From: Pseudomonas anuradhapurensis
GTDB lineage: Bacteria; Pseudomonadota; Gammaproteobacteria; Pseudomonadales; Pseudomonadaceae
Reading direction: 5' to 3'
Assembly (NCBI RefSeq): GCF_014269225.2
Contig: NZ_CP077097.1
Location: 62,001 to 126,000, forward strand
DNA length: 64,000 nt
Positions 63,209 to 64,000 of the stretch are shown one piece after another. The notes beneath the pieces are model-generated. The model was given only the letters and a program-made list of their open reading frames with translations. It was not told where the DNA came from and ran no database searches. Positions within the stretch are counted from its first letter, which is position 1, and every line of letters begins with the position of its first letter. The position numbers and the translations under genes are program-made.

Positions 63209-64000
63209 ATGGGCGCGCTATCACATCTGCGGGTGCTGGACCTTTCGCGCGTGTTGGCCGGCCCATGGTCTGGCCAGATTCTCGCTGACCTCGGTGCTGA
63301 TGTGATCAAGGTCGAGCGCCCTGGCAGTGGCGACGACACGCGCTCGTGGGGGCCGCCCTTCCTCAAGGATGCCGAGGGGCAGAATACCAGCGAGGCTGCT
63401 TATTACCTGTCGGCCAACCGCAACAAGCGCTCGGTGACCATCGACTTCACCCAGCCCGAGGGGCAACGCCTGGTGCGTGAGTTGGCGGCGAAGTCCGATA
63501 TCGTCATCGAGAACTTCAAGGTGGGTGGGTTGGCTGCCTATGGCCTGGACTACCCAAGCCTGAAAGCCGTCAATCCGCGGCTTATCTACTGTTCCATCAC
63601 CGGCTTCGGCCAGACCGGGCCTTATGCCAAGCGCGCCGGCTATGACTTCATGATCCAGGGGTTGGGTGGGCTGATGAGCCTGACCGGCCGCCCGGAGGGT
63701 GAGCAAGGCGCAGGGCCGGTGAAGGTGGGGGTGGCGCTGACCGACATCCTGACCGGGCTGTATTCCACCGTGGCGGTTCTCGCTGCCCTCGCCCACCGGG
63801 AGCAGACCGGGGCAGGCCAGCACATCGACATGGCATTGCTCGATGTTCAAGTCGCCTGCCTGGCCAACCAGGCGATGAACTACCTGACCACAGGTGTACC
63901 GCCTCGTCGCCTGGGAAATGCGCATCCGAATATCGTGCCGTACCAGGATTTCCCGACGGCGGATGGCGATTTCATCCTTACCGTGGGTAACGACAGCCAG
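63209..64000 (+). CDS. gcdG: CaiB/BaiF family III CoA-transferase, 3' end outside the window
   Basis: 264 codons of a class III CoA-transferase are visible. It starts at the ATG at 63209 after AAGGAG, with the family N-terminus (VLDLSRVLAGPWSGQILADLGADVIKVE), the conserved NRNKRS and the IDMALLD segment where family members carry the catalytic Asp. Directly after gcdH, it most likely activates glutarate to glutaryl-CoA by exchange with another acyl-CoA such as succinyl-CoA. The C-terminus lies beyond the window. Confidence 0.92.
   Translation, partial: MGALSHLRVLDLSRVLAGPWSGQILADLGADVIKVERPGSGDDTRSWGPPFLKDAEGQNTSEAAYYLSANRNKRSVTIDFTQPEGQRLVRELAAKSDIVIENFKVGGLAAYGLDYPSLKAVNPRLIYCSITGFGQTGPYAKRAGYDFMIQGLGGLMSLTGRPEGEQGAGPVKVGVALTDILTGLYSTVAVLAALAHREQTGAGQHIDMALLDVQVACLANQAMNYLTTGVPPRRLGNAHPNIVPYQDFPTADGDFILTVGNDSQ

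Overview
This 64-kb window is chromosomal DNA of a Pseudomonas, almost certainly of the P. putida group. Gene content, gene order and REP-type repeats match what I remember of the P. putida KT2440 region around PP_0101-PP_0159; that comparison is from memory and was not run. It is a GC-rich, dense core region with no insertion sequence, prophage, tRNA, rRNA or CRISPR visible.

Layout. 1-1.5 kb: two unknown genes, the first cut by the window start. 1.9-10.4 kb: a caa3-type cytochrome c oxidase cluster (coxB-coxA-ctaG-coxC, then SURF1, an SCO-like protein, ctaA, ctaB, SCO) with a small DUF2909 gene on the opposite strand. 10.5-13 kb: metNIQ methionine importer. 13.3-15.4 kb: catalase katE. 15.5-19.4 kb: a lipoprotein and the zinc uptake genes znuB-znuC-zur divergent from znuA. 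19.4-24.5 kb: thrB, a DUF2782 gene, polA, a Spot 42/ErsA-like sRNA, engB. 24.7-26.6 kb: cytochromes c5-like and c4, dsbA. 26.6-35.1 kb: an EEP phosphatase-like protein, a GGDEF cyclase, an AmpD-type amidase, a CSS-EAL phosphodiesterase and the kinB-algB two-component pair. 35.3-37.3 kb: a BON protein and a three-gene cluster ending in an Ivy-type lysozyme inhibitor, both behind sigma-54-like promoters. 37.3-38.0 kb: a 740-bp gap holding a strongly folded RNA candidate. 38.0-40.8 kb: gltP and an SpmA/SpmB-type membrane protein. 41-44.4 kb: an Mla/MCE lipid transport operon. 44.6-51.9 kb: DUF5924 protein, membrane-anchored M16 peptidase, Na/Pi cotransporter-like protein, TerC, citrate transporter, GFA protein. 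52-55 kb: three DUF2388 paralogues plus a metalloprotease/DUF4105 protein. 55.3-60.5 kb: DUF1127 protein, acetyl-CoA hydrolase/CoA-transferase, pntAA-pntAB-pntB. 61-64 kb: gcdR, gcdH and the start of gcdG (glutaryl-CoA catabolism).

Themes. Much of the window serves respiration and redox balance (caa3 oxidase, cytochromes c, DsbA, transhydrogenase, catalase) and the envelope (Mla system, AmpD-like amidase, Ivy, AlgB/KinB, BON protein). Seven of eight convergent gene ends carry paired REP-like palindromes or a related hairpin. The least explained elements are the folded RNA candidate at 37.4-37.6 kb, the sigma-54-linked cluster beside algB, the DUF2388/metalloprotease operon, and the repeat-rich regions around the DUF1127 gene and upstream of pnt.
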